Assembly (NCBI GenBank): GCA_029747015.1
Contig: JAKOGI010000573.1
Span: forward strand, 124,001-188,000
DNA: 64,000 bases
Direction: 5' to 3'
From: Carnegiea gigantea
Taxonomy: Eukaryota > Streptophyta > Magnoliopsida > Caryophyllales > Cactaceae
Below are positions 41,257-52,759 of this stretch, in pieces; the first letter of the stretch is position 1; every line of letters starts with the position of its first letter. A program made the position numbers and the translations under genes. The notes below the pieces were generated by a model. That model saw only the letters and a list, made by a program, of their open reading frames with translations. It ran no database searches and had not been told where the DNA came from.

Positions 41257-42500
41257 AGAGTTTTGCCCTCAAAACTTATGAACTTTACCATGTAATGCAA
41301 GATTACCTCAAATAAATGTGGGTACTTGGCTTTCATTTCTTCTTCAGTCTTCCAAGTAGCTTCTTTGGAGGTATGATTTGACCATAGCACTTTGACTAGA
41401 GGTATCTTCTTGTTGCAGAACTGCTTAATCCTATGATCTAGTATTTGAATTGATCGTTCTTCATATACTGAATCCGCAGTGATTTTAATAGGTTCAGATG
41501 TAGTGGTGTGGTTTGGATCTGGGGTATACTTTCTAAACTGAGAGATGTGAAACCCGTTATGAACGTGCTCTAGTTCTACCGATAGATCTAGTCGATATGC
41601 TAGGGGATTTAACTTTTTAATGATTTCATAAGGTCCAATATATCTTGAACTCAATTTGCCTCGTACCCCGAACCTCTAGATACCATTAGTTAGCGATACT
41701 TTCAGAAAAACTTTATCGCCTACTTGAAATTCCAAAGGCTTCCTTCTCTTGTCCGCATAACTCTTTTGTTGACTCTGGGCAACCTAATGTGTTCCCGAAT
41801 CCTTCTTATTGTTTCCACGGTTTCCTGGATCATTTCAAGGCCTATAATCAGTGCCTCATCCAAATCACTCCAACATAGTGAGGTTCTACACTTTCTCCCA
41901 TATAGAGCCTCAAACGGGGCCATTCTAATGGTGGACTGGTAGCTATTATTATAAGAAAACTCCACCAAAGGCAAATCGTCTTCCCATTTTCCTTGGAACT
42001 CCAATACACAAGCTCTTAACATGTCCTCTAGAATTTGATTCACTCTTTCAGTTTACCCATCTGTCTTAGGGTGATAAGAGCTACTAAAGTTCAATTTGGT
42101 CCCAAAGGCCTTTTGAAGTGCTTGCCAAAAATAGGCTTGGAATCTTTGATCCCTATCTGATACTATATCTAAGGGGATTTCGTGTAGTCGGACTATCTCT
42201 TTAACAACAACTGGGCTAGTTTTTCAACTCTCCAGGTATCTTTAATTGGCAGAAAATGGGCTGAATTAGTAAGTCGATCGACTATAACCTAGATAGCATT
42301 CTTCTTCGAGGCAGAAAGGGGTAAACCCATAACAAAGTCCATTGAGATCGAATCCCACTTCCAAGTGGGAATTTCTAGGGGTCACAACTTACCTACGGGA
42401 CGCTGATACTCTGCTTTAAATTTCTGGCAGGTCAAACACTTGTCTACATGCTCTGTAACATCCTTTTTCATAATATTCTGCTAGAAGTATTGCCTTAAAT
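41253..42500 (-). pseudogene. pol: Integrase and chromodomain (Tekay-type)
   Basis: Integrase remnants include LPEI and the TDPRGGSQY region (42420-42570), then LVEFSYNNSYQSTIRMAPFE and ALYGRKCRTSLCWSDL (about 41990-41860), the usual Ty3 integrase C-terminal half. The 41654-41253 frame reads YIGPYEIIKKLNPLAYRLDL and HNGFHISQFRKY, then a chromodomain, RSIQILDHRIKQF ... VKVLWSNHTSKEATWKTEEE (about 41460-41310). Chromodomains direct integration to particular chromatin. Stops and shifts, for example near 41660 and 42050, inactivate it. Confidence 0.82.
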
Positions 42501-44100
42501 CTATGTACATCTTGGTGCCTCCTGGATGCACCGAGCAGCGAGTACTGTGAGCCTCCTCTAGGATCTGTTTCCTTAATTCTCATTTCGGGGCACACATAAA
42601 CGATTCTGGAATCGCAGGGTCCCATTCTCATGTACTATAAACCCGACAGACTTTCCTTTCTCTAAATTTTGCTTTATTCTTTGGAGTTCAGGACCACTTT
42701 CTTGGTTCACTCGAATTTCCTCGACTATAGAAGGTTGTAAGGTAAGTACTGATAATTGAATATGTGCTTGCCCATGGGACACCAGTTGAATTCCCAAGCC
42801 CTCAAGCCCTTTCAAGAGACTCAACTGAGTAATCACCACAGTATTTGAGCTATGTTGCGCTTTCCTACTCAGGGCATCTACTACAACATTTGCTTTTCCT
42901 AGACGATATTGAATTTGTAAATCATAATCCTTAAGCAGCTCAAGCCAACGCCGTTGCCTTAAGTTGAGCTCCTTCTAGGTGAAGATATACTTCAAACTTT
43001 GATGGTCAGTATAAATCTTGTATGGTACTCTATGTAAGTAATGTCTCTAAATTTTCAGCACAAAGATGACGGTTACTAACTCCAAGTCATGGGTAGGATA
43101 GTTTTTCATAGGGCTTGAGCTATCGAGAGGCATAAGCTACTACCTTATCTTCCTGCATTAGAACATACCACAATCCGTTCTTTGAAGCATCACTATAAAT
43201 GGTATACTCCTTACCTTCCATCACTAGCGTTAGGATTGGGGCGGTAGTTAGTCACTGCCTTAGCTCTTGAAAAGCTTTCTCACATTTTTGGGTCCACTCA
43301 AATTTGTTCGCTTTCTTCAGCAGATTGATCAGGGGTGAAGCTATTTTTGAAAAGTTCTTGACGAACCTTCAATAATAACCTGCTAAACCCAGAAAGCTTC
43401 TAATCTTAGTGATGTTAGTAGGCCTTGACCATTCTGTGATTGCCTTCACCTCTTGGGGGTCACCTTTGATTCCTTCTTTTGTAACTACATGACTTCTTCC
43501 AACCAAAACTCCACTTCTTTAATTTGCCATAAAGTTGATGCTCTATCAGGGTTTGTAACACCATCATCAAATGATCAGCATGTTCATCTCCGTCTTTAGA
43601 ATAGATAAGATTGTCATCTATGAACACCACCACAAATTTGTCTAGGTAGGGTCTGAAGACTCTGTTCATAAGATCTATGAAGGCTGCGGGAGCATTGGTG
43701 AGACCAAATGGCATCATTGTAAACTCATAGTGACCACACCTAGTTCTAAATGCAGTCTTGGGGATGTCTTCAGATTTAATCCTAAGCTGATGGTATCTTA
43801 ACCTCAAATCAATCTTAGAGAAGACTCCTGCTCCTTGCAATTGATCAAATAAGTCATCTATTCGCAGCAAGGGGTTTTGTTTTTTATGGTGATCCTATTC
43901 AACTCTCTGTAGTCAATACATAGCCTTAAGGTTCTATCATTTTTCTTTATGAATAACACTGAGGCACCCCATAGTGACACACTTGGCCTAATAAAGCCTT
44001 CTGCAACAGCTCATCTAATTGAAGTTTCAGTTCCTTAAGCTCAGTTGGGGCCATACATATGGGGCTTTGGAAATAGGTTGGGCATTAGGGATTAATTCAA
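42501..44100 (-). pseudogene. pol: Reverse transcriptase and RNase H (Tekay-type)
   Basis: The 43870-43460 frame holds the RT core: [40 protein letters not shown] and the catalytic [12 protein letters not shown] (near 43630-43600). It continues in shifted phases through [26 protein letters not shown], RNase H (IYSDASKNGLWYVLMQ, near 43190, and YTDHQSLKYIF, near 42990) and [18 protein letters not shown] (near 42850). The order is normal, but several stops and frame changes are present. Confidence 0.82.
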
Positions 44101-44299
44101 TTCCAAAATCAATTTCCATCTGTGGGGGTAATCCTGATAACTCTTCAGGGAAACATCCTCAAATTCATAGACTACATGAATATTTCTAGCTTTCTCTTCC
44201 TTTAATTGGGTGTCAATAGTATAACTCCAATATCTAATACACCATCAACATAATAGCTTACTTGCTTGCATAGCAGAAATTAAGGAACAAGATTCTTCC

Positions 44300-44650
44300 T
44301 CTTTCTGCCCATAGAACAGTACTTTTCTCCTTTTTTTATCCTTTAAAATAACTTTAAGATCCTCACAGTTAATCTTAGCTCCATAGCTATGCAATCAATT
44401 CATTCCCAGAATAATGTCAAAATCAGACAAATCAAATTGAATCAAATCCACAGGGAATGTAATTGCACCAATGGCAATAGGAACAAGTTTATAGGCTATG
44501 GGGTATTCAATCACAGAATCATTGGGTAGCTTGATCCTATAATTGGTTTCCGTCCTCCTATCCTCCAGATTCAATTACACGGCAGATCGGATGGATATAA
44601 ATGAATGAATAGCACTTAAATCAAATAATACACAAAATGGCTTTGAATTT
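44300..44650 (-). pseudogene. Aspartic protease remnant (Tekay-type)
   Basis: FCVLFDLSAIHSFIS (near 44640-44600) replaces the normal D-S/T-G-A-x-H-S-F-I with D-L-S-A. FDLSDFDIILGM (near 44430) is the second conserved block. A stop follows the first block by a few codons. Confidence 0.7.
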
Positions 44651-45823
44651 GAAAGAGAGTTCTAGTGATTACTGTATCAGAGGTGGCAGCTTCCTTCTTA
44701 CTCATTACATATGCCCGTCCTATTGCTGCAGGCCTTGGTGGTGGGGCCCCTTGGCGAGGTGGGCCAAGGGTTTTGCTGCACCTTTGTCTACAGCCTTCAT
44801 CCTTCAGGGGCATGCAACAATAAGGTGTCCCGGGCTTCCACACCATATGCACTTATTAATTCCTACTCGGCATTCAGGGATGGTGTGATTTGTTCTTCCG
44901 TATTTTGCACAGGGTGCTATTGAGCCTACAGGATGGCTCTTGGGAGGAGCAGGAGAAGGTTTCTTCTAGTTCACACTCTCACTCGGAGTTCCTCGCTCAC
45001 ATCCCTTTCTCTTTTGGTTGATTGGATTCAGTGCTCTCAACTCTGTTTTTACTTGCTCCACTTCAACCACTCGCTCATATAGTTCTTGGTAAGCCAAAAT
45101 TGGTTGCCCAGCTAACTAATTCTGAATGTAGAAGGCCAAACCCTCTTCAAACCTTCTCATCTTCAATCTTTCAGATGATACAAACTCAGAAACAAATCTG
45201 AATAATTCTGTTAACTTACTGGTGTATTGCATCACGGTCATGGTGCCACTCATGTTCAGCTCCATAAACTCTTTCAGCTTTTGCCTTTGGACCATAACGG
45301 GGTAAAATTTTGCCCTCAACTCACTCAGGAATTTACTCTAGGTGAGTTCAGGCCCTTTGAGCTTATCCTTAATAGTATTCCACCAAATATTAGCTTCACC
45401 AGTCAAATAATACATCCCAATATTTACTTTCTTTTCTTCTGACACTTCTACCACTGTAAAGATTTTCTCCATTTTCTTTATCCATTCCTCCAATACTACT
45501 GGATCATAAGTTCTATCATACACTTTAGGGTTGCGTCGTGCTATTCTATCCACTAATTTATCCTCTTTAGGAGGAGTTTCAGTAGGTACTTAGGGAATCT
45601 GCTTCACCAATTTAGCTACTAAGGCCGGCCAGTAGTTCGGATCCCCAATATTGTTAGCTAACTCAGAAGGAATCGGTGGCATTTGGCCAAAATTTGGTGG
45701 CACATGATGGGAGGCTTGGTCACTCGATCCCTGGCCATGATCCGAGATTTTCTCTATGTGAACCTCTGCATTGTTGTGCACTGATTCGAATATTCTGAAC
45801 ATTAAACGAGACAATTCAATCAC
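44651..45823 (-). pseudogene. gag: Gag with double zinc knuckle (Tekay-type), broken
   Basis: Start probably near 45823 (MIELSRLMFRIFESVHNNAE). Retrotrans_gag-like frames follow: YDRTYDPVVLEEWIKKMEKI and GMYYLTGEANIWWNTIKDKL (45553-45338), then LNMSGTMTVMQYTSKLTELF (45319-45116). A double knuckle lies near 44925-44815: CAKYGRTNHTIPEC, where one Cys is Tyr, and an intact CIWCGSPGHLIVAC. The frames are split by stops and shifts. Gag packages element RNA. Confidence 0.8.
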
Positions 45824-46230
45824 TGGAATACTTAAACGTATAAGATAAGCATGCCCAACAAATACATTTAATACAACTCAAAGATTATTGAAAACAAACC
45901 CAAAATTTCATTATATCATTTCATAACTGCTTATTTACATACATAAATGCCTGTTTATATACATGATCAGTAAAACATATCACATTTAACTGACTAGGCA
46001 AAGTCAGTTTTGACTCCTACCTCAACCTCAAACCCTAACTAGCCCCAAGACACTAGATCCGTCACATGACTAAAAAGCATACGGACCATGTCATCACAGT
46101 CGGAGAGGATTAGACTAACTATATACAATATTATATGCTACACAAAATACAATTATCTAATCCGACCATACCATATATACATACAGGGCTCAAAATGAAA
46201 ACTACTAACACCAACCTCCTAGAGCCACCT
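45824..46230 (-). other. Spacer between leader ORF and gag
   Basis: No coding signal recognised in this stretch of the element leader. Confidence 0.5.
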
Positions 46231-46239
46231 AACGATCCC

Positions 46240-46993
46240 TAGACAGATTGTAATCATCACACTCTTCGCCTGAATCGAAGCTGCTAGTTGATGCCTCTGA
46301 CTCAGCATCACCAACCTCCTGCTCAACTTGTTACTCTACTATCATCTCGTCAATCTCCTGATCCCACTGTTGCTCTACCACCGCCTTATCAATGTCCTGA
46401 TCCTCCTTGGGATCATCCTCCTCCTTCGGATGGCCCTCGTTCTCATAACTAACCACCATTATCTCCGGTGTATCAGGAAGGTCTATCACCACATGAGCTT
46501 CCCCAGGATTGTCAGACATCAGTGGGGTACCTGGTGCGGGCGGGGAGGGTAGTCCCTATACTGGTGCTGGGGCTGCAGGTGGGGGATGTACCTAATGTAA
46601 TGGAAAGACATGCTGAAGAGTCTCTATGGTAATCCCCCTCCATTCAAACTCCTTTCTCAACAATAACTCTGTAGTGATAGTCGTCCAAGCCCTCTAGGCC
46701 TGAAACCTAGGCCCGTCCCAACCTGGGTTCTCTGTTATCATAAAATGATGATAACAGAGCCTGAACTCCACCCATGGATAAACTGTGGGTAAGGACCAGC
46801 GCAGTCTATGTACACAGACCGTAATACTGTAGAACTCAGAGAAAGGGTCCTGTGCATAAGCCTCTATACTAGCATGCAGCAGCGCGATGTGAGCAGCCAT
46901 AGATGCACTCGACATCATGTTAACGCTATAAGGGTCCATCTTACAAAGAAAATATATATATGAGAGGCATACATAACCATAATTAAGGAACAT
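46240..46993 (-). pseudogene. Extra ORF upstream of gag in Tekay-type element
   Basis: A single minus-strand phase stays open from 46993 to about 46331 apart from three TAG codons (46694-46696 and two near 46590 and 46560), and its acidic tail continues to about 46240. It starts MDPYSVNMMSSASMAAHIAL (Met near 46939; an earlier Met lies at 46993), passes YPWVEFRLCYHHFMITENPG, and ends in a strongly Asp/Glu-rich region (DDPKEDQDIDKAVVEQQWDQ). It lies in sense, between primer site and gag. I do not recognise a domain; a helper or ORF0-type role is a guess. Confidence 0.5.
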
Positions 46994-47130
46994 GCAAATG
47001 TAAGCAACCTACATTGTAATATCATTACTACAATTTTAATATCACTCTAGCAGTATACAATGACCCTCACTACCAACCATTCTCGCCCTCTTATTTCTAA
47101 ACTCCATATTCCACAAAGAAAATCTCAACC

Positions 47131-47144
47131 TGACTCTGATACCA
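47131..47144 (-). other. tRNA-Met primer-binding site (Tekay-type)
   Basis: Minus strand TGGTATCAGAGTCA, four bases inside the 5' LTR edge, matching the initiator-Met tRNA site of chromoviruses. Confidence 0.9.
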
Positions 47145-47148
47145 AATC

Positions 47149-49678
47149 TGTAATGCCCCCAAATGTACATAAATTACTGTTTGCGTTCCTTTCATTAGTT
47201 TTCCCAATCAGAAATAATAACCCAAATGATCAGGCGTTACTGCCGTCCAACAAGGACAAGGCTTTGCTTCTATATGAAAAACTTAGCCATAATAATCAAT
47301 GTTTACCATCAAAGGGCATTCACACCATTATAAACATTCAGACTATTTACATAAATATAGAAACTATTCTAACATCAAAACCATTCAACCATCTCAAGAA
47401 TTACACCAAAATATAGAATTCTGGTAAAATATACAGTTTCAACACCAAAATATATTACAATACGGTGTTATAAACATTTCAATGCTAATACACCGCCATT
47501 CCATATAGACTTCCTGGCTCACTTATCATCTTCAGCCGTCCTACCCGCCTGAGGGCGATTCACTGAACACTTTCCTAAAACAAAAAATAAAAATATTTCG
47601 AACTGTGAGTCGAAGCTCAGTACATGCATTTCTGTATTGTTAAACGATCAATGAAAAGCTGATTAGGCCTGCATTATAATTCATTTTAACCAAAAATAAT
47701 GATATAAATATGAAAATGCATTGTCAATTATTATCTGATAGTGAACCCTAGTAACTGTTACGATTTGAAGATAGGTATATACCTGCCAAGTTGATTGGGG
47801 GACCTGACCTGAAACCGCGTGGATAACTAAAGGAAAATGCTCTATAACTGATAACTGATGGGGTCACTAATTATGTAATAAATCATTGATTAAATTGATT
47901 CAATGATGTGCTTACCAAAATATTATAATTTTGATAAATATGTGCTGATTTCTAAAGATACGGACAATGAATGTACCTGGAATTTTTAAATGTAAGCTCA
48001 CTGAATAATATTATGTACAAAAGTGGAAGGAATGATAGATTAGGCCTTGATTCTGTACAAAATTATCGTTGTACGAACATACGCTTAGCAAAAATATTTA
48101 TTTCATAGCTAATAATTTAGTAACAGAAAAGCAAGAGCATAACAGAGGTTTAGAAAGAATGACTCGTAACTTAGTCATGCAATCTCTGATTGAGACTTAA
48201 AACCCCATACAGAAAGCTTAGGAAGTCCCAAAAATCTTTCACTTAGAACACCAAGCTTGATTCCCAGAATAGGATTTCCAAAATGAGGCTAGAACACAAG
48301 CATGTCAGTTTTGGTCCATTCTGCACAGTTTTGGTAAAATAACCATAACTTTTTCCACAAGCCTCAGATTAAGGAGATTCAAAAGGAATTTGAAAGCTAA
48401 CACACTGAACTATCTACTACCGAAAATCATAATTTTCCAATGAGCCAATCATTACCAATTTAATCCCGAAGTCTGTCCTATTTTTCTGAAATTTTTAGCC
48501 CTCACTGTTTTAGCTTTTCCCTCTCTTTTTTACACAAATTCTCAACTTAAACCATTCCTTGAAAGCATGTAAACAAACTTTGGTCCATCCCAACATCATA
48601 TCAAATCACTGCACTCAAATTCACTTCATAATCATATCCAATAAAGATTATTTTTCAATCAAATACACACATAAACCAGGCTTAATGCTAGTTTAATTCA
48701 AACCGTATATTACTTGCCAAAATCCTAGTTTATGGCTAACTTGGACTCACTCTAACTCATTTAAAATCACCAAAAAATCATCATAAACACCAATATGTTA
48801 GAAGATGACCAAATCAAAAATAAAACAATCAAAATCCAACACTTTATCATCAAGCTTGCATGATTAATGATTAACCCTAAGCCTAGCATGATCCAACCTC
48901 AACTCCACCATGATCAACACCAAAATAACTCTTATTTCTTATCAAAACATCATGATTAAAGATCACAAACATCAAAACAAGAATCAAAACTAAAGTAAAA
49001 GGCAAAACCAACAAAATTAAGTTCAAGATTACTCACATTACTTGAAGATAAGTAGAGATGGAGGTGATATTTAGTGGTTTTGATGATGGAGGATGGTGGC
49101 TAGTGGTACTAGAATGTCGGAGGGGTCGGAGGCCACCAGGGCTGGCCGAAAAACACCCAAATAGCTGTTGGGCTGGCTGGCATGAAGGAGAGAGAAAGGA
49201 GAGAGAAAATGGGGTTTTTCGGTTGAGTTGTGTTTTTTTTGACTAATCCAACTCTTGGCTGAGTTTTTAACTAGAAAAGTAACTTTTTTGGGCTAACCAT
49301 GGTTAAGCTTAATCATGGTAATTGGTTAGATTAATAAGCAAACTTGTTGAGCTTCAAATCGGCCGAAATAAGTTGGGTTCGGGAATAAAACGCTCCATGA
49401 TGATAACGTTTTTACGAAACTCAAAATTAAATTTTTGTAATATTACATAAAACAAAATAAATTACTTAGATTAAACTTGTTAGGGCCTACTATCAATTCT
49501 TCCAAAGTTTTACGTTAATAAATTAAATAAATAAATAAAGTCCGAATTGCCAAGTGAGGACCCAAATAAATTTTTTTTCCCCACTGGGATGAATAAATAC
49601 AATAAATAAATATGAGAAAAAAATCATGAACATGAGATAATTAATTAAATAAATATAATTTAGAGTTGGGCTATTACA
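47149..49678 (-). repeat. 5' LTR of Tekay-type element
   Basis: Starts TGTAATGCCC and ends GGGCTATTACA in + coordinates. It is the partner of 38701-41241. Confidence 0.93.
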
Positions 49679-49683
49679 AGTGT
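49679..49683. repeat. Target-site duplication AGTGT (right)
   Basis: Identical to 38696-38700. Confidence 0.93.
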
Positions 49684-50589
49684 TGAAGTGGATAAACGAA
49701 AATCATCTTGCTTGTCCCCTAAAAATATCTATCTCTTTATTCGATAGGTTGATGGTGGCTTACCTCTATACAACTTATATATGGGTCTTTAGGCTTGTTG
49801 GTGACATCATTTTTATCTGAGTCATATCCTTTGTTACTATGATCTTTGTTCGCAAGTCGAAATTAGCTCAAGCGTATTTAAAGTCTATGTAGAACAAAAG
49901 TCCAGTTTCGGTGACTTTGAAATTCTGTTTGAGTGTCTTAGCTTTGAAAATGACTAGCTTTGACATGCACCAAAAATTCGGGCGAAAGTCAATAAGTATA
50001 CCTAAAGAAGGGGCACTTCAACATAAATGGGGACATCAGAGTTCATTATGCTCATATAAATTTTGTACCCCTCCATACTCAAATATAAACGAGTAAGATG
50101 AGTAATCAGTCGTTTTACCCCCCTGGATTAGAACTTTTCTTTTTTTGGTTTGGTGGGACAACTTCCCAATGAATTGAAAGTTGAACGCAATTCTAATTAA
50201 ACTTGCCCCATTATCAGATTATGCAAGAACATTAGTGAAGACCAACTTCGGATAGAAGCGTAATAACCCAAACATAATTACCTTAGTATTAACTTCAATT
50301 AACAAAGTTGAATGTCGCATTTCAATTCGACATTTGAAATATTTATGCGATTACAAACTGAGAAGATAAAGTTAACCCGAAACCAAATTTAGTAATGTCT
50401 CGTATAAAGTCATTCAACACTAATAAATAGATGTAAAGCAATACATTTATGCAAACGATTGGAACCAGTGTACTTATGCAAACGATACGATTGGAAGGCC
50501 TAGTTATAAACTCGTTCAATGCTTTATATAATTTGCTTGTTTCCGCTAAGTAAATGAAACAATAACGTGAATAACTAAAATAAATAATA
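49684..50589. other. Intergenic DNA, no gene seen
   Basis: Short + frame at 49911-50096 has no recognised domain. A purine/pyrimidine-neutral, AT-rich stretch. Confidence 0.45.
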
Positions 50590-50790
50590 ATAGAAATATC
50601 TAATATTTTTTTTCCAAATGTCCAAGATATTTGGAAAAATATCTGAGATTTTTTGAAAAACGTAAAAGATATCTGCAAAAATATATGAGATTTTTTTGAA
50701 AAATATCTAAGATTTTTTGGGAAAATTATTTGAGATTTTTTGAAAAATATCTCTGATTTTTTTTTTTGAAAATGTCCTAGATATTTAGGG
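50590..50790. repeat. Minisatellite of 22-28-bp units
   Basis: At least six degenerate copies of AAATATCTGAGATTTTTTGA, variable in T-run length. The minus-strand 153-codon frame through it is a low-complexity by-product. Confidence 0.75.
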
Positions 50791-50808
50791 TGAAGTGGGG
50801 CCACAACT

Positions 50809-50817
50809 TATATATAA
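50809..50817 (+). promoter_or_regulatory. TATA box of LTR-like sequence
   Basis: TATATATAA, about 20 bp after the minisatellite and followed by a C-rich stretch and CAACATTCTC, a plausible start region. Confidence 0.4.
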
Positions 50818-50949
50818 GCCAACCCCCCACCCCCTTTTTCAACCAACATTCTCTTTTTCTCGCTTCTTTCACCATTCAAGAAGTAAGGCCACTGCCGTCG
50901 CCATCGAGCCATAAACAATTATTTTTGCAAGAAAGAGATATATCTTCTA

Positions 50950-51665
50950 AGTACGTTTACTACTAGTACCTTTTGAAAATTCACGTATTTTTGTATATAT
51001 TAAAATCTCAAAATGTACAGTTATTTAATGAATTATTTTCAAACATTGTTTTAAAACATAATCAAGTGGACCGATCAATTATCAATTATCAAGACTTATG
51101 CCCTTCAATTCACTCATCCAACCTCAGATCAGGCTTCTGGATGACCCTAGCAGGTGTACATATATTCAATGATCGCACGGTACATATGAGCTTATCAGTT
51201 TGGGTTTCACTTTCAGATAATAACTAATAACAGTTTTTAATATAAATTCTCTCTCTTGCTGATTTCGAACTAAAATGAATTCAAATGTGCCTGCTCATTG
51301 AAAAATGAATTTTATTCTTTATAGCATCAGGGTGAACATACTGAGCCTCAACTTACCTTTCGAATATTTTGTGCTTTCATGTTTTAGGTTGAGCATTTAA
51401 AAAGGTTATCCATTGGACATTGTAAGTTAAGTAAGAGTTTGATCAATGGGGTCTGGCTAAGCTCACAGTGACATCTTTCTAAGTCTTGGGGTGCATGCTA
51501 CTAAGTAGGTAGGTCATTAAACTGTCATTTAGGCTCAAGCATGTGTAGTTTACACGTTATTTACCTTTTATGTACTATGAGATGCTATTACATCGGCGTT
51601 GAGTATACTAATTAGTTAAACCTTATCCTTTCTAAGATGACAGTAATATCCTAACCCGGTATTTT
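50950..51665 (+). repeat. Tekay-like LTR fragment, plus orientation
   Basis: Aligns with the minus strand of 28915-29480: CATAATCAAGTGGA, ATTATCAATTAT, CTTATGCCCTT, AATGATCG/ATACTGTACATATGAGC-type words, and near the end AAACCTTATCCT...GACAGTAATATCC. It is the downstream part of an LTR of the same family, separate from the Tekay-type element just to its left. Confidence 0.6.
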
Positions 51666-52759
51666 TTAATTTATTAATTACTAATGATTAAATTAATTAA
51701 GGCTAACTATATGATTAGAAGTTGTGGCGTAACAAGAAGAGAGAGAGATAAATGGTAGATTTGAAGGTGTCCACACTAGAAAATGACAGAGAGGAAACAA
51801 AGTCATACATTTTGCACAAACCGACAATATTAGGCATTAATATCCTTCTGTAAAAAGATTTCCAAAATAAATCACATTAAAAGAAAATGAATCAATTATA
51901 ACAGAGGATGAGGCCACCTTTGTCACACATCTGATTTAAGATAGCCAACTGGGTGGGAAATTAGCCAAATGGGAGGGGATTCAGCTGTAATCATGTTGTC
52001 AGTGACAAACCATTATCATGGAGGAGCAACAGACTCACTGCAGTTCAAGGTGGAGCAACAAGGAGGAGCACTAAGGGAGGTTGGGGTGGAATGAAAAGAA
52101 TTGGGAAAAAAGTGAAGAAGACATAGCTAGAGGCAAACCATTTCATTGAGGAAGGAGAACTACAAAGGAAGGTAGCGAGACAACATTAAAGAGAGATTCT
52201 GGTATGGATAGTTTAAATGTGTACATAATTAGTTTTCTTTATTTTTTAGATTTGCTTAAATACAAGTCTTTATACATAAAATTATGCAATTTAAGACCAT
52301 TCTTGTAATTTCATACAAATGGGACATTTTTTTGGGGGGGAGGAGGGGGAGAAATAGGGATAAATTTCCAAACGGAGAGCAGGGACAGGGATAGTGGGAA
52401 TTTTCCTCCCTCGCGGCTTGGAGGTTGCATGTTTCTCTCGGCATCCATTGGCTCACCCCCTTCCGGGGTAGAGACCTGTACCCATTGCGCTGTGGGACCA
52501 GTAGAATATAGAGTATAATTGCTTTGCTGTCATCCATACGTGTTTCGGGACTGTAATTCCTGACTAACATATTAGTATTGCAACATCACACTATTACAAT
52601 TGCCTTTTTATGCAAAATTGATTATTAAGACTACTAATCGAGTTCATGGACTTAAATACCATCATATTTACCTATCGTTCGGTGGATTTAGCAGCAAGGG
52701 AGGATGAATTTTACCTGCAAGGTGAGGGGTTCGACCGTCGCGGCACTTGGGGAGGCATT
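51666..52759. other. Intergenic DNA, no gene seen
   Basis: AT-rich, then a G-rich run at 52331-52352. A minus frame at 52256-52570 and a + frame at 52646-52849 show no recognised domain. The latter runs into the next LTR. Confidence 0.5.

Larger units (their letters stand above)
38701..49678 (-). mobile_element. Tekay/Del-type chromovirus (Ty3), 10.98 kb, degenerate
   Basis: LTRs of 2541 and 2530 bp bound the element, with a 5-bp TSD (AGTGT). It is transcribed on the minus strand. Order in element sense: 5' LTR (47149-49678), tRNA-Met primer site, an extra ORF, gag with double zinc knuckle, protease, RT, RNase H, integrase, chromodomain, polypurine tract, 3' LTR. Chromodomain plus Met primer plus long LTRs place it with Tekay/Del chromoviruses. 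LTR divergence in the first 240 bases is roughly 8% by eye. All coding parts have stops and shifts. Confidence 0.93.

Noticed and set aside
50343..50804. 153-codon minus frame
   Set aside because: Arises from the T-rich minisatellite; repeated Phe/Lys/Ser only.
52256..52570. 104-codon minus frame near a C/G-rich block
   Set aside because: No recognisable domain and it lies in sequence that looks like a repetitive fragment.
52670..52759. Possible SINE or tRNA-derived promoter (GGTTCGACC resembling a B box)
   Set aside because: No acceptable A box at the right distance, no A-tail and no TSD.
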